A stretch of DNA of 64,000 bases from DASVHS01 sp035468985 (GTDB lineage: Bacteria; Acidobacteriota; Thermoanaerobaculia; Gp7-AA8). The position numbers and the translations under genes were made by a program. Shown piece after piece: positions 32,801-39,197 of this stretch. The first letter of the stretch is position 1. Every line of letters begins with the position of its first letter. The stretch spans positions 1-64,000 of the forward strand of contig DATISF010000055.1 in NCBI GenBank assembly GCA_035468985.1, in the 5' to 3' direction. Under the pieces are notes generated by a model. It did not search any database. It had not been told where the DNA came from and saw only the letters and a list, made by a program, of their open reading frames with translations.

Positions 32801-33464
32801 TGCGGACGATGTCGTTGTAGGTCTTCAGGAATTGCGCGAAGTCCATCGACTGCGCGCGCTTGATGTTCGGAACGAGGAGCGAGCGCGAGCCGTCTTTCCG
32901 CTCGATGTCGATGGCGATGCCGAGGTTGACGTCTTCGCGGTCGATGCGGACGGGCTGTCCGTCCTGCTGCGCGAACGCGGCATTCATCCGCGGGAACTGC
33001 GCGAGCGACTTCACGATCGCCCAGGCAATGATGTGCGTGAACGAGGTCTTGCTCTGGCCGGTGAGCGCGAGATGGTTGTTGATGACCCGGCGGTTCTCTT
33101 CGAGAGCCTTGACGGGAATCGTCCGGACGGAGGTTGCCGTCGGGATCGACAGCGAGACTTCCATGTTCGCGGCGATCTTTCCGGCCGCGCCGCGAAGGAT
33201 GACGACGTTGCCGGCCGGGGTGGGGACGGGAGTGGGGCGGGGGGCGGGAGGTGCTGGCGCAACGTAGGGCCGGCTCTCAGCCGGCCCGGACACGCTGAGG
33301 GCGTGTCCTACGTTCTGTTCCAGTTCCTCTTCGACAGCCGGCTGGTAGTCCGCGAAGAACTCACGCCAGCTTGCGCTCACCGATTCCGGATTGGCCCGGA
33401 ACTTCTCGTACAGCTCTTCGATGAAGGCGATATTGGCGCCATAACTCTGTGTCACCGATGACAT
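29829..33464 (-). CDS. kgd: Fused E2-E1 2-oxoglutarate decarboxylase/dehydrogenase (KGD-type)
   Basis: 1211 residues. An E1-type N-terminal helix (~8-40, YGANIAFIEELYEKFRANP) and a Pro/Ala linker precede an E2 acyltransferase catalytic domain (~95-320, with SLTNPGTIGT and TMTSTYDHRIIQG, the DHR active-site motif). The thiamine-diphosphate E1 part follows (~340-1211: VIGMPHRGRLNVLANLLGK, the GDAAFAGQGVVAE stretch, and SGKVYYDL near the end). No lipoyl domain is present, as in mycobacterial KGD, so a separate lipoylated partner is needed. It links 2-oxoglutarate to succinyl-CoA in the TCA cycle. Linker residues ~51-68 are encoded by a family B palindromic repeat. Confidence 0.93.
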   Translation of the reverse strand: MSSVTQSYGANIAFIEELYEKFRANPESVSASWREFFADYQPAVEEELEQNVGHALSVSGPAESRPYVAPAPPAPRPTPVPTPAGNVVILRGAAGKIAANMEVSLSIPTATSVRTIPVKALEENRRVINNHLALTGQSKTSFTHIIAWAIVKSLAQFPRMNAAFAQQDGQPVRIDREDVNLGIAIDIERKDGSRSLLVPNIKRAQSMDFAQFLKTYNDIVRKARNNTLEISDFEGTTISLTNPGTIGTNASVPRLMQSQGTIIATGQIDYPAEYSASDPSVLADLGISKVMTMTSTYDHRIIQGAESGAFLARIHELLTGEDHFYDEIYRDLRIPYEPVRWSRDRNRLNLGGAATDEIVAREAAVLQMINAFRVRGHLLADLDPLEYKVGHHAELNPQYYGLTIWDLDREFVCGGLCGKMTAKLRDILDTLRETYCGKIGPEYMHLKETDQKKWLQDRMEPSRNKQPLDLETKRRILMKLNDAEAFERFLHTKYVGHKRFSLEGAESLIPMLDYLLNEAAGDGVVETVIGMPHRGRLNVLANLLGKSYEQIFREFEGDVDPSSTQGSGDVKYHLGAEGTHTSPSNVSLKLTLASNPSHLEAVDPVVEGMTRAKQTLINDRKHSFVLPLLLHGDAAFAGQGVVAETLNFSQLRGYRTGGTIHVVVNNQIGFTTGPEAARSSTYATDVAKAVMAPIFHVNGDDPEACIRAIKLAYDFRQQFQKDVVIDMLCYRRWGHNEGDEPSLTQPKMYKLIKEHRSVRKIYTETLLRKGDIDPKEAEQWLDAFQSKLQEAFERTKEQTPPPARKDPLYTDEEITGFQKEPSPDTSIPREQVEKVGRALTATPENFTAHPKLKPVLARRQAMAEGKEPMDWGFGEMMAFGSLILDGYRVRLSGQDSGRGTFSHRHAILFDYVSGQGYVPLNVLASDTTANEPFSVYDSLLSEYGVLGFEYGYSVADPDSLVMWEAQFGDFMNGAQIVIDQFISSAEEKWGQHSGLTMLLPHGYEGQGPEHSSARLERFLTLCAEGNMQVIYPTTPAQYFHALRRQMKNNPRKALIVMTPKSLLRHPMAISRIDDLTSGRFEPVLLDGAPASAGDVKRIVVTSGKVYYDLKTGRDKANANVPIIRLEQFYPFPQPMIAGALKQFPNATEVVWVQEEPRNMGAWPFLHERLLSLLTSGQELRYAGRPISAAPATGSHHRHEDQQHALVESAIK
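33262..33313. repeat. Family B three-way-junction repeat, in frame inside kgd
   Basis: Outer arms ACGTAGG / CCTACGT enclose two hairpins (GCCGGCT/AGCCGGC and ACACGC/GCGTGT). The same architecture occurs between genes at 7021-7074, 7167-7221 and 62776-62829. Here it encodes residues ~51-68 of the linker between the N-terminal helix and the E2 domain. Confidence 0.87.
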
Positions 33465-33487
33465 GTCGTTTGGTTCCTAACTCCAAG

Positions 33488-34177
33488 TCAGGCGCGCGCA
33501 TTCTCGCCGTGGTTGACGATCGTGTGGGACAGGGAGGTCAGCCCGAGCCAGCCGAATCCGGCTGCGAAACCGCCGAGAACGTCGCTCGGGAAGTGTACGC
33601 CGAAGTACACACGCGAGAATCCGACGGAGAGGATCATCAGCCCTGCCAGCGTGTGCGCCACGGCCTGAACGCCAAGGGATTGCTGCTCGACCAGATGATG
33701 CGCCACGATCGGATAGGTCGCCGCGGAGAGCAGCGAGTGTCCGGAGGGAAAGCTGTGCGAGGTGGGGAGCTTGATGCGGCGGGCCATCTCCTGCGGTCTC
33801 TGCCGCTGGAAGACGTTCTTCAGCAGGGAATTGATGGCCATCGCTCCGCCCGTCGAGACGATGACGGTCCAAGCCTCATCCTTGCGTCCCTTGCGGAGCA
33901 TGGCGATCGCCGTCAGGCCGGCGGCCGTGCCGATCGCCGCGTGCGTGCCGAGCTGCGTGACCGCGTGCATGGCCCTGTGCATGCGCGGGTTGTCGATGGT
34001 GTGGATCGCTTTGATGATCGCGGTGTCGTATTCGTCGGCCGTTCCTTCGACGACGCGATCCGCCTGCTCCTTGAAAAACCAGAACGCAAGGCTGGCCAGC
34101 GCCACGCCGCCCGTGGTTCCGATCGCGAGCGGCAGGAAGCGGTGGCGCCGCTTCGTCTTCCCTTTCCCTCTCTTCAC
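33488..34177 (-). CDS. PAP2-superfamily membrane phosphatase
   Basis: 229 residues, about six membrane helices. The three PAP2 motifs are present: KNVFQRQRP, SFPSGHSLLSAAT and SRVYFGVHFPSDVLGG, giving the catalytic His residues and phosphate-binding Lys/Arg. Such enzymes dephosphorylate lipid phosphates, for example undecaprenyl diphosphate or phosphatidate, on the outer face of the membrane. A basic N-terminus (KRGKGKTKRRHR) sets the first helix orientation. Substrate not determined. Confidence 0.88.
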   Translation of the reverse strand: MKRGKGKTKRRHRFLPLAIGTTGGVALASLAFWFFKEQADRVVEGTADEYDTAIIKAIHTIDNPRMHRAMHAVTQLGTHAAIGTAAGLTAIAMLRKGRKDEAWTVIVSTGGAMAINSLLKNVFQRQRPQEMARRIKLPTSHSFPSGHSLLSAATYPIVAHHLVEQQSLGVQAVAHTLAGLMILSVGFSRVYFGVHFPSDVLGGFAAGFGWLGLTSLSHTIVNHGENARA

Positions 34178-34188
34178 GGCCGCGAAGT

Positions 34189-34962
34189 CTATAGCGGTTT
34201 GGCCAGCCTCACGAACCGGTGCGCCGCCTCCGCCCCGCAGCTCTTGCGATAGAACTCGATCGCGTCGGTCCAGGGGATGATCGCACGCGTGTAACCGAGG
34301 CGATGAAGATCGGCGAGGCAGGCCATGAGGAGCTGCCGGCCGTACCCGCGGCCGCGAGCCGATTCGACCACGCCCGCCGGTCCGAAGGTTCCCTGGCCGC
34401 GATTGTTGGCTTCGGCGACAGCGAAGCCGATGTTGGGGAGGTAGTGCGCGATGACGGCGCGGTTAGCTTCGAAGGCCCATGCGGGGTTGAAGTTGTGAGC
34501 GATGAAGGCAAGCATCGCAGTTCGGAGTTCGGGGTTCGGAGTTCGGAGCTCGCGAACCCCGAACCCCGAATCCCGAATCTCCACATGCAGATTCCACGTC
34601 TCTCCCGTCTGGCGATACCCGCGTTTGGCGAAGAACGCCGGATCGATCACTCCCGGCACGCAGTAGTTTCCCGGCTCGGCGGCGATGACTTCTGCGGCTG
34701 AATCCTCGAGCAGCGCGGTTCCGATCCCGCGGCGGCGATGATTCCGATCGACGGCGAGGATGCGGAGATACTTGCCGCACGTCACCGCCACGGCGCGGAT
34801 CGCGCCGTCCTCCTCAACGACGCGGACGCGGGGCGGCCCCGACAGGCCTTCGCCGAAGCACTTCTCCTCGACCACCGGCGCGATGTCGTACGGCATGTCG
34901 TTCGCGCCTTCGAGGAGCGTGCGGATCGAGTCGAGATCGCCAGTCGAGGCCGTCCGGATCAT
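34189..34962 (-). CDS. Double GNAT acetyltransferase, with a repeat-encoded linker
   Basis: 257 residues with two GNAT-like halves. The first (~1-125) has the acetyl-CoA motif NHRRRGIGTALLEDSA. The second (~150-257) has ESARGRGYGRQLLMACLADL and a final FYRKSCGA. Residues ~128-149 between them (IRDSGFGVRELRTPNPEL) are encoded by a family C palindrome at 34519-34582. The gene lies directly after the NTF2-like gene, and a MarR-type operator precedes the pair. The acetylated substrate is unknown. Confidence 0.8.
   Translation of the reverse strand: MIRTASTGDLDSIRTLLEGANDMPYDIAPVVEEKCFGEGLSGPPRVRVVEEDGAIRAVAVTCGKYLRILAVDRNHRRRGIGTALLEDSAAEVIAAEPGNYCVPGVIDPAFFAKRGYRQTGETWNLHVEIRDSGFGVRELRTPNPELRTAMLAFIAHNFNPAWAFEANRAVIAHYLPNIGFAVAEANNRGQGTFGPAGVVESARGRGYGRQLLMACLADLHRLGYTRAIIPWTDAIEFYRKSCGAEAAHRFVRLAKPL
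34519..34582. repeat. Family C palindromic repeat, in frame inside the GNAT gene
   Basis: Tandem GTTCGGA/GTTCGGG units on one side and their complement (CGAACCCCGAACCCCGAATC) on the other form a ~28-bp imperfect stem around AGCTCG. The same unit occurs between genes at 2088-2130. It encodes the region between the two GNAT domains. Confidence 0.85.
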
Positions 34963-35316
34963 TCACACCTTGTAGAACGATTCTTCGACGATGCGTCCAT
35001 CGCGCCACTGCTGCGCGGCGATCTGGCGGAGCACGCCGGCGCCGAACTGCGTGTGGTCGTATTCGATCGTCCAGCGGCTCAACGCGACGCCGCGAGTCTC
35101 GTCGATGACGGTGTCGTGCAGCGTGGCGTTCCATTTCGTCAGACCGTCGACGAATACGCGCTCGCGCTCGCGGTTGGCCGCCTTTCCGGCCGTCGACTGC
35201 GACGCGGACTCGGTCATGACCACATTGTCGTCGTAGAAGCGGTCGATTCCTTCGACCAGCTTCCGACCGGCGATCAGGCGGTTGAGCTCGGCGACTGCGG
35301 ATGCAAGTGTTGCCAT
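34963..35316 (-). CDS. SnoaL/NTF2-like protein
   Basis: 117 residues forming a single NTF2 cone: helix ASAVAELNRLIAGRKLVEGIDRFY, the DDNVVMTES strand, ALSRWTIEYDHTQFG and the terminal QQWRDGRIVEESFYKV. Comparable proteins are small enzymes or binding proteins with varied substrates. A strong AAGGAGG site precedes the ATG, and the perfect palindrome TTTACATGTAAA lies 20 bp upstream, shared with the marR promoter region, so this gene and the following GNAT gene are probably repressed by the MarR protein at 35366. Confidence 0.82.
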   Translation of the reverse strand: MATLASAVAELNRLIAGRKLVEGIDRFYDDNVVMTESASQSTAGKAANRERERVFVDGLTKWNATLHDTVIDETRGVALSRWTIEYDHTQFGAGVLRQIAAQQWRDGRIVEESFYKV

Positions 35317-35336
35317 GGGGTGTTCCTCCTTATTGG

Positions 35337-35348
35337 TTTACATGTAAA
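35337..35348. promoter_or_regulatory. Putative MarR operator upstream of the NTF2-GNAT pair
   Basis: Perfect 12-bp palindrome TTTACATGTAAA in an extended match CTATTTTACATGTAAA (minus strand) that recurs upstream of marR at 35846-35857. It lies between the marR stop and the NTF2-like start, where a promoter for the pair would be. Confidence 0.65.
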
Positions 35349-35365
35349 ATAGATGAGACGCGGAA

Positions 35366-35830
35366 TCATTCGCGGATCGAGGCCAGCAGACCGAGCAGGG
35401 TGTCGACCTGTTCATCCGTGAGCGCGCGGGTGGACGCACTGTCAAATTCATCCATGGGCTGATCGAGCCGTTCCAGCAGCTTCAGCCCCGCGGCCGTGAT
35501 CTGGCAGAGGACGTGACGGCGGTCCCCCGGCCACTGCTCGCGGCGGATCAATCCCCGTTTTTCGAGCGAGTTGACGAAGCGGGTGACCCCTGGCGCGGGC
35601 TCGATCAGCCGCGCGGAGATCTCCATCGTCGGCAACGGACCGCGGGCGCCGCGCAGGATCCGCAGCACGTTGTACTGCTGCAGCGTCAGACCCTCGCGCT
35701 CCGCGATCGTCTCCGCCTTCCGGCGGACGAGGTGCGCGGTGCGCAGCAGGGCAATCGTGGCCTCGCTGGCTTTGCTTTGAAAGCCGCGGCTCTGCTTGAT
35801 CTCGTCGGCCAGCTTCGTCACGGAGGGCAC
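35366..35830 (-). CDS. MarR-family transcriptional regulator
   Basis: 154 residues from the GTG at 35830 (another GTG at 35821 is possible). The MarR winged helix is clear: GLTLQQYNVLRILRG, MEISARLIEPAPGVTRFVNSLEKRGLIRRE, then the wing GDRRHVLCQITAAGLKLLERL and a C-terminal dimerisation helix. MarR proteins bind palindromes and release DNA on binding phenolic ligands or on thiol oxidation; no Cys suited to redox sensing is evident. Likely autoregulated through the palindrome 16 bp upstream. Confidence 0.88.
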   Translation of the reverse strand: MPSVTKLADEIKQSRGFQSKASEATIALLRTAHLVRRKAETIAEREGLTLQQYNVLRILRGARGPLPTMEISARLIEPAPGVTRFVNSLEKRGLIRREQWPGDRRHVLCQITAAGLKLLERLDQPMDEFDSASTRALTDEQVDTLLGLLASIRE

Positions 35831-35845
35831 GATACGCGAAACTAT

Positions 35846-35857
35846 TTTACATGTCAA
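35846..35857. promoter_or_regulatory. Putative MarR operator between marR and thioredoxin genes
   Basis: TTTACATGTCAA, one base from the perfect palindrome at 35337-35348, within CTATTTTACATGT. It lies in the divergent gap and could control both marR (minus) and the thioredoxin gene (plus). Confidence 0.6.
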
Positions 35858-35900
35858 GTAATGCTTGGCGAGTGGCGTGTGGTTCGCAATGACGTGCCGC

Positions 35901-36335
35901 ATGGATGGTGAAGTGGTTCGTTGTCCCTCGTGCGGCCAGGCCAATCGTGTGCCCCCGCTCGGCACGGGCAAGAAAGCGGTTTGCGGAAAATGCGGTGCCG
36001 AGCTCGAGCAGAGCGCCGGCGGGCATCCGGTCGAGCTGACCGATCACAACTTCGCGCGCACGATCGAGCGCGGCGGCTACGTCGTCGATTTCTGGGCGGC
36101 GTGGTGCGGGCCCTGCCGGATGATCGGCCCGATCATCGAGCAGCTGGCCAGGGAACGGACCGACGTCCGGTTCGGAAAACTCAACGTCGATCAGAATCCG
36201 AGCACGGCGGCGTTCTTCCAGGTGCAGGGCATCCCGCTGCTGATCTTCTTCAAGGATGGGGAGGAGCGTGGCCGCGTGGTCGGCGCGGTTCCGCGCCAGC
36301 AGATCGAGGCTGCCATCCGGCAGTACCTCTCGTAG
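35901..36335 (+). CDS. trxC: Thioredoxin 2-type protein with N-terminal zinc ribbon
   Basis: 144 residues. The N-terminus carries two CxxC knuckles (CPSCGQANRVPPLGTGKKAVCGKCG), the zinc ribbon of TrxC. The thioredoxin fold follows with the active site WAAWCGPCRMIGP, the cis-Pro motif GIPLLIFF and a C-terminal helix. It reduces protein disulfides in the cytosol, and the zinc site can respond to oxidation. It is divergent from marR across a shared operator, suggesting control by that regulator. Earlier in-frame ATGs at 35865 and 35889 are possible starts. Confidence 0.92.
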   Translation: MDGEVVRCPSCGQANRVPPLGTGKKAVCGKCGAELEQSAGGHPVELTDHNFARTIERGGYVVDFWAAWCGPCRMIGPIIEQLARERTDVRFGKLNVDQNPSTAAFFQVQGIPLLIFFKDGEERGRVVGAVPRQQIEAAIRQYLS

Positions 36336-36342
36336 GGCGATC

Positions 36343-37431
36343 GTGGCCATTGATCCGAGGGAGGAATGGCAGCCGAGTGAGCTGGAGGTGTTCGCGAAGA
36401 AGGTGGCGATCGTCGCTGCGTTCGGCCTCGTGCTCGCTCTGCTCTGGCTCGTTCGCGACATTCTCATCCTCGTGTTCATCGCCGCGGTTCTGGCCGCGGG
36501 GATTGCGCCGGCGGTGCATCGCGTGCGGGTGCTGAGCCGCTTCCGGCTCCATCGCGATGTGCCGCGCGGAACGGCGGTGATGATCGTCTACCTGCCGTTC
36601 GTGGCGATCATGATCGTGCTGCTGATCTTCCTCGTGCCTCGCCTCATCTCCGACTGGCAGATGCTGAGTGGGCAGGCGCCGGCGCTGCTGGAGAGGGACA
36701 TTCTCCAGCCGCTCGACAGGTACATCTCGATGGATCCGGTTCGCGAGGCGCTGCGCGAAGGGATCACCATGCAGCGTTCGACGATGATGGCCTACGTTCG
36801 CAACGCCGCGACGGTGATCGCCTCCTTCATCGCGGTGTTGTTCATGGTCGGGTACATGCTGATCGACGCGAACCGCCTGCGGAACGTGATTCTTCTGTTC
36901 TATCCCGCTGATGTTCGCGGTGAGCGCCGGAGGATGTTGAACCGGATGGCGCGCCGGATGAGCTCGTGGCTTTCGGGTCAGCTGATCCTCGCGGCGATCA
37001 TCGGCGTGGCGGCGTTCTTCTGGCTGCTGGCGCTGCGCCTGCCGTACGCGCTTCCGCTGGCGATCCTGGCCGCGTTCGGCGAAATGGTCCCGGTCATCGG
37101 CCCGATCCTCGGCACCACGCCCGCGCTGCTGATCGCGATCCTCCATTCGCGCTGGCAGTTCTGGGCGATGCTCCTGTTCGCCGTCCTGCTGCAGAAATTC
37201 GAGAATCTCTTCATCGCTCCGAGGGTCATGTCGCGCAAGGTGCGCGTGTCCCCGCTGGCGGTGTTCATCGCCTTCATGATTGGCGCCTCGCTGCTGGGAA
37301 TCGCGGGAGCGCTCCTGGCTGTCCCTGTTGCGGCGATCGTGCAGGTCGCCTTCGATGAGGCGTTCGTCTCGCGACGCGAACGGCGCCTCGACGTCGATCG
37401 GGCGGGCACACTCCTGCGCAGAGTCGATTAG
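36343..37431 (+). CDS. AI-2E-family transporter-like membrane protein
   Basis: 362 residues, GTG start 8 bp after the thioredoxin stop. Eight hydrophobic helices with the family's pattern: LVRDILILVFIAAVLAAGIAP near the N-terminus, a large loop (~110-165), FGEMVPVIGPILGTTPALLIAI and the final IAGALLAVPVAAIVQV. Members were proposed to export autoinducer-2, but several are ion or metabolite antiporters, so the substrate is open. It is probably co-transcribed with the thioredoxin gene. Confidence 0.85.
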   Translation: MAIDPREEWQPSELEVFAKKVAIVAAFGLVLALLWLVRDILILVFIAAVLAAGIAPAVHRVRVLSRFRLHRDVPRGTAVMIVYLPFVAIMIVLLIFLVPRLISDWQMLSGQAPALLERDILQPLDRYISMDPVREALREGITMQRSTMMAYVRNAATVIASFIAVLFMVGYMLIDANRLRNVILLFYPADVRGERRRMLNRMARRMSSWLSGQLILAAIIGVAAFFWLLALRLPYALPLAILAAFGEMVPVIGPILGTTPALLIAILHSRWQFWAMLLFAVLLQKFENLFIAPRVMSRKVRVSPLAVFIAFMIGASLLGIAGALLAVPVAAIVQVAFDEAFVSRRERRLDVDRAGTLLRRVD

Positions 37432-37446
37432 AATGAACACGCCCGG

Positions 37447-38763
37447 ATGAAGTTCGCGTCGATCGCGGCCGCCCTGCTCCTCTGCGCGACCACGGTCGTC
37501 GCTCAGGAGGGAGCTCCTTCCGCCTGGTCCTTCAACGAGCGCATCGAGATCCGGGCAAACTACCGCGACAGCAACGAAGAGCGTTTCGCGCTCCGCTTCC
37601 CGTTTCCTCCCGAGTTCCTTCCGATCGGGGAGACGAAAGGCTTCGAACAGACGGCCGACGCGGGCCGCCATTTCGAGCTGAGCGTGCTGCAGATCAAGCT
37701 CGACGCGAAGTACGGAAGGTGGCTCGCCGGGCACGTGCAGTTTCACGCGCAGGACAAATATCGCCGCAATCCGACGACCAGCGACCGCCAGACCGACGCC
37801 GACGAGCTCTGGATCCGCGTCGGCCAGAAACCGGAGTTCCTCGACCGCCCGGAAGCCACTTCGTTCTTCGTTCAGATCGGAAAGGCTCCGAAGATGGAGC
37901 GCCAGCCGATCCGGTTGCTGGAGAGCTACGGTCTGGCCGCGACGGCGTTCAACCGCATGGAGGACACGCAGATCCTCGGCGGCGGAAGCATCGGGCGCAA
38001 TCTCTACTGGCGGCTGCAGGTCGCGAACGGCAATCCGCTGTTTTTCCGCGATCCGAACGCGCTGGCCGGCGACAACGGCACGCCCGAGCTCGATCCCGTG
38101 GCGCATCCGCACCCTGATCCGCGCATCAAGTCCGGATTTCCGATCCTCTACAACGCGGAAGTCGAGAGCCTCTTCTTCGACCGCGAGCACGTCCAGTTCG
38201 GACAGGGACTCGGATACCGCTGGCAGCGCGCCGACCAGCACCTCGGATTCGACGCCATCACGTTTCATTACCGGCGCACGATGTCGGCGGATGAGAAGGG
38301 CCTCGACGGCACCTTCTACGGTCCGGACCTCGACCTGCTCCTCGGACCTCTCGATAAGGGCCTTCCGTTGCACGGCCGCACGAAAGAGGAGTACGGCGCG
38401 CGCGTGTACAGCGAGTGGTATGGGCTCACCGCGATCGCGCAATTCACGAAGCAGGCGATCGCCGGATTGCAGCGGCAGGGATATGAGGTGGAGGCCGGCT
38501 ACGCGCTCAACATGCCGAAGGGCCCGCTGCAAACGGTCCAGCCCGCGGTTCGGGTCAGCGGATTGACGAATCGTTTCCGCGGAAATGCCACGCTGTTTCC
38601 GGCGCCGAGCATCTGGTGGCCGTGGACGAAGATCGATGCCGGCGTGCGCATCGGATTCGTGCACAACATCGATGTGACCGTCGAGCGCTCGAAGCAGAAC
38701 ATCGGCGCACCCGTGAAGCTCGACGTGAGCGAAACGCTGGTGACGCTGAGAGTGCGGATTTAG
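37447..38763 (+). CDS. Outer-membrane beta-barrel protein (alginate-export-like)
   Basis: 438 residues. A signal peptide of ~19 residues (ending TVVAQ) is followed by alternating amphipathic strands through to the C-terminus (ETLVTLRVRI). Typical barrel features are HFELSVLQIKLDAKYG, WLAGHVQFHAQ, FFVQIGKAPKM and a long periplasmic or surface loop around residues 200-225. The closest recollection is alginate-export/OprP-like porins, but homology is weak by eye. Function unknown beyond a probable outer-membrane channel. A large antisense frame over this gene is a shadow. Confidence 0.7.
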   Translation: MKFASIAAALLLCATTVVAQEGAPSAWSFNERIEIRANYRDSNEERFALRFPFPPEFLPIGETKGFEQTADAGRHFELSVLQIKLDAKYGRWLAGHVQFHAQDKYRRNPTTSDRQTDADELWIRVGQKPEFLDRPEATSFFVQIGKAPKMERQPIRLLESYGLAATAFNRMEDTQILGGGSIGRNLYWRLQVANGNPLFFRDPNALAGDNGTPELDPVAHPHPDPRIKSGFPILYNAEVESLFFDREHVQFGQGLGYRWQRADQHLGFDAITFHYRRTMSADEKGLDGTFYGPDLDLLLGPLDKGLPLHGRTKEEYGARVYSEWYGLTAIAQFTKQAIAGLQRQGYEVEAGYALNMPKGPLQTVQPAVRVSGLTNRFRGNATLFPAPSIWWPWTKIDAGVRIGFVHNIDVTVERSKQNIGAPVKLDVSETLVTLRVRI

Positions 38764-38835
38764 GCCCGAATCTCGAAACTCGAATGTCGTCCCATGGTCC
38801 ATCCTTTGCTCCTCCGGGAGCAGGGAGACTCACCC

Positions 38836-39072
38836 ATGCGAAACGAAATGATCGGTGCCGTGGTCCGGCGCGCTATCGAACACCCGGAGTTCCGGCGGCG
38901 GCTGGTCGAGAACCCGCAGGATGCGCTGACCTCCCACGGGTTTGCGCTCGAAGAGGCCGAGCTCGCTGAGATCGAGAAGATCCGCGGCTCTCTCGGAGGT
39001 TCGGGAACCGACGTCGAACAGCGCCTGGTCGGCATCGCCGAGAAATACGGCGTCCGCACCCGGCCTTCGTAA
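38836..39072 (+). CDS. NHLP/Nif11-type leader-like small protein (Os1348-like)
   Basis: 78 residues. The N-terminal half is VVRRAIEHPEFRRRLVENP, then DALTSHGFALEEAELAEIEKI, the helix pair of nitrile-hydratase-alpha-like leader peptides used by some RiPP pathways. The tail (GGSGTDVEQRLVGIAEKYG) has no Cys and no GG-cleavage core, and no RiPP modification or export gene lies nearby. It may be an orphan precursor or a protein that uses this fold for another task. A GGGAG site precedes the ATG. Confidence 0.65.
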   Translation: MRNEMIGAVVRRAIEHPEFRRRLVENPQDALTSHGFALEEAELAEIEKIRGSLGGSGTDVEQRLVGIAEKYGVRTRPS

Positions 39073-39197
39073 CGATTTCGCCCCCCAATCCGTCCCATCC
39101 CCAGCGGAATTTGTGTTTCCGTGCTCCGGTTCGGAACGTCCGCCAAACCTGCGATGCATCAGTAGTGAACGTCAATTCAAAGGCAAGATCGGGACGG

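Noticed and set aside
31482..33461. 659-codon open frame on the plus strand
   Set aside because: Antisense shadow of kgd, which has complete catalytic motifs on the other strand.
36250..38802. 850-codon open frame on the minus strand
   Set aside because: Antisense to the AI-2E-type transporter and the outer-membrane protein genes; charged low-complexity translation without motifs.
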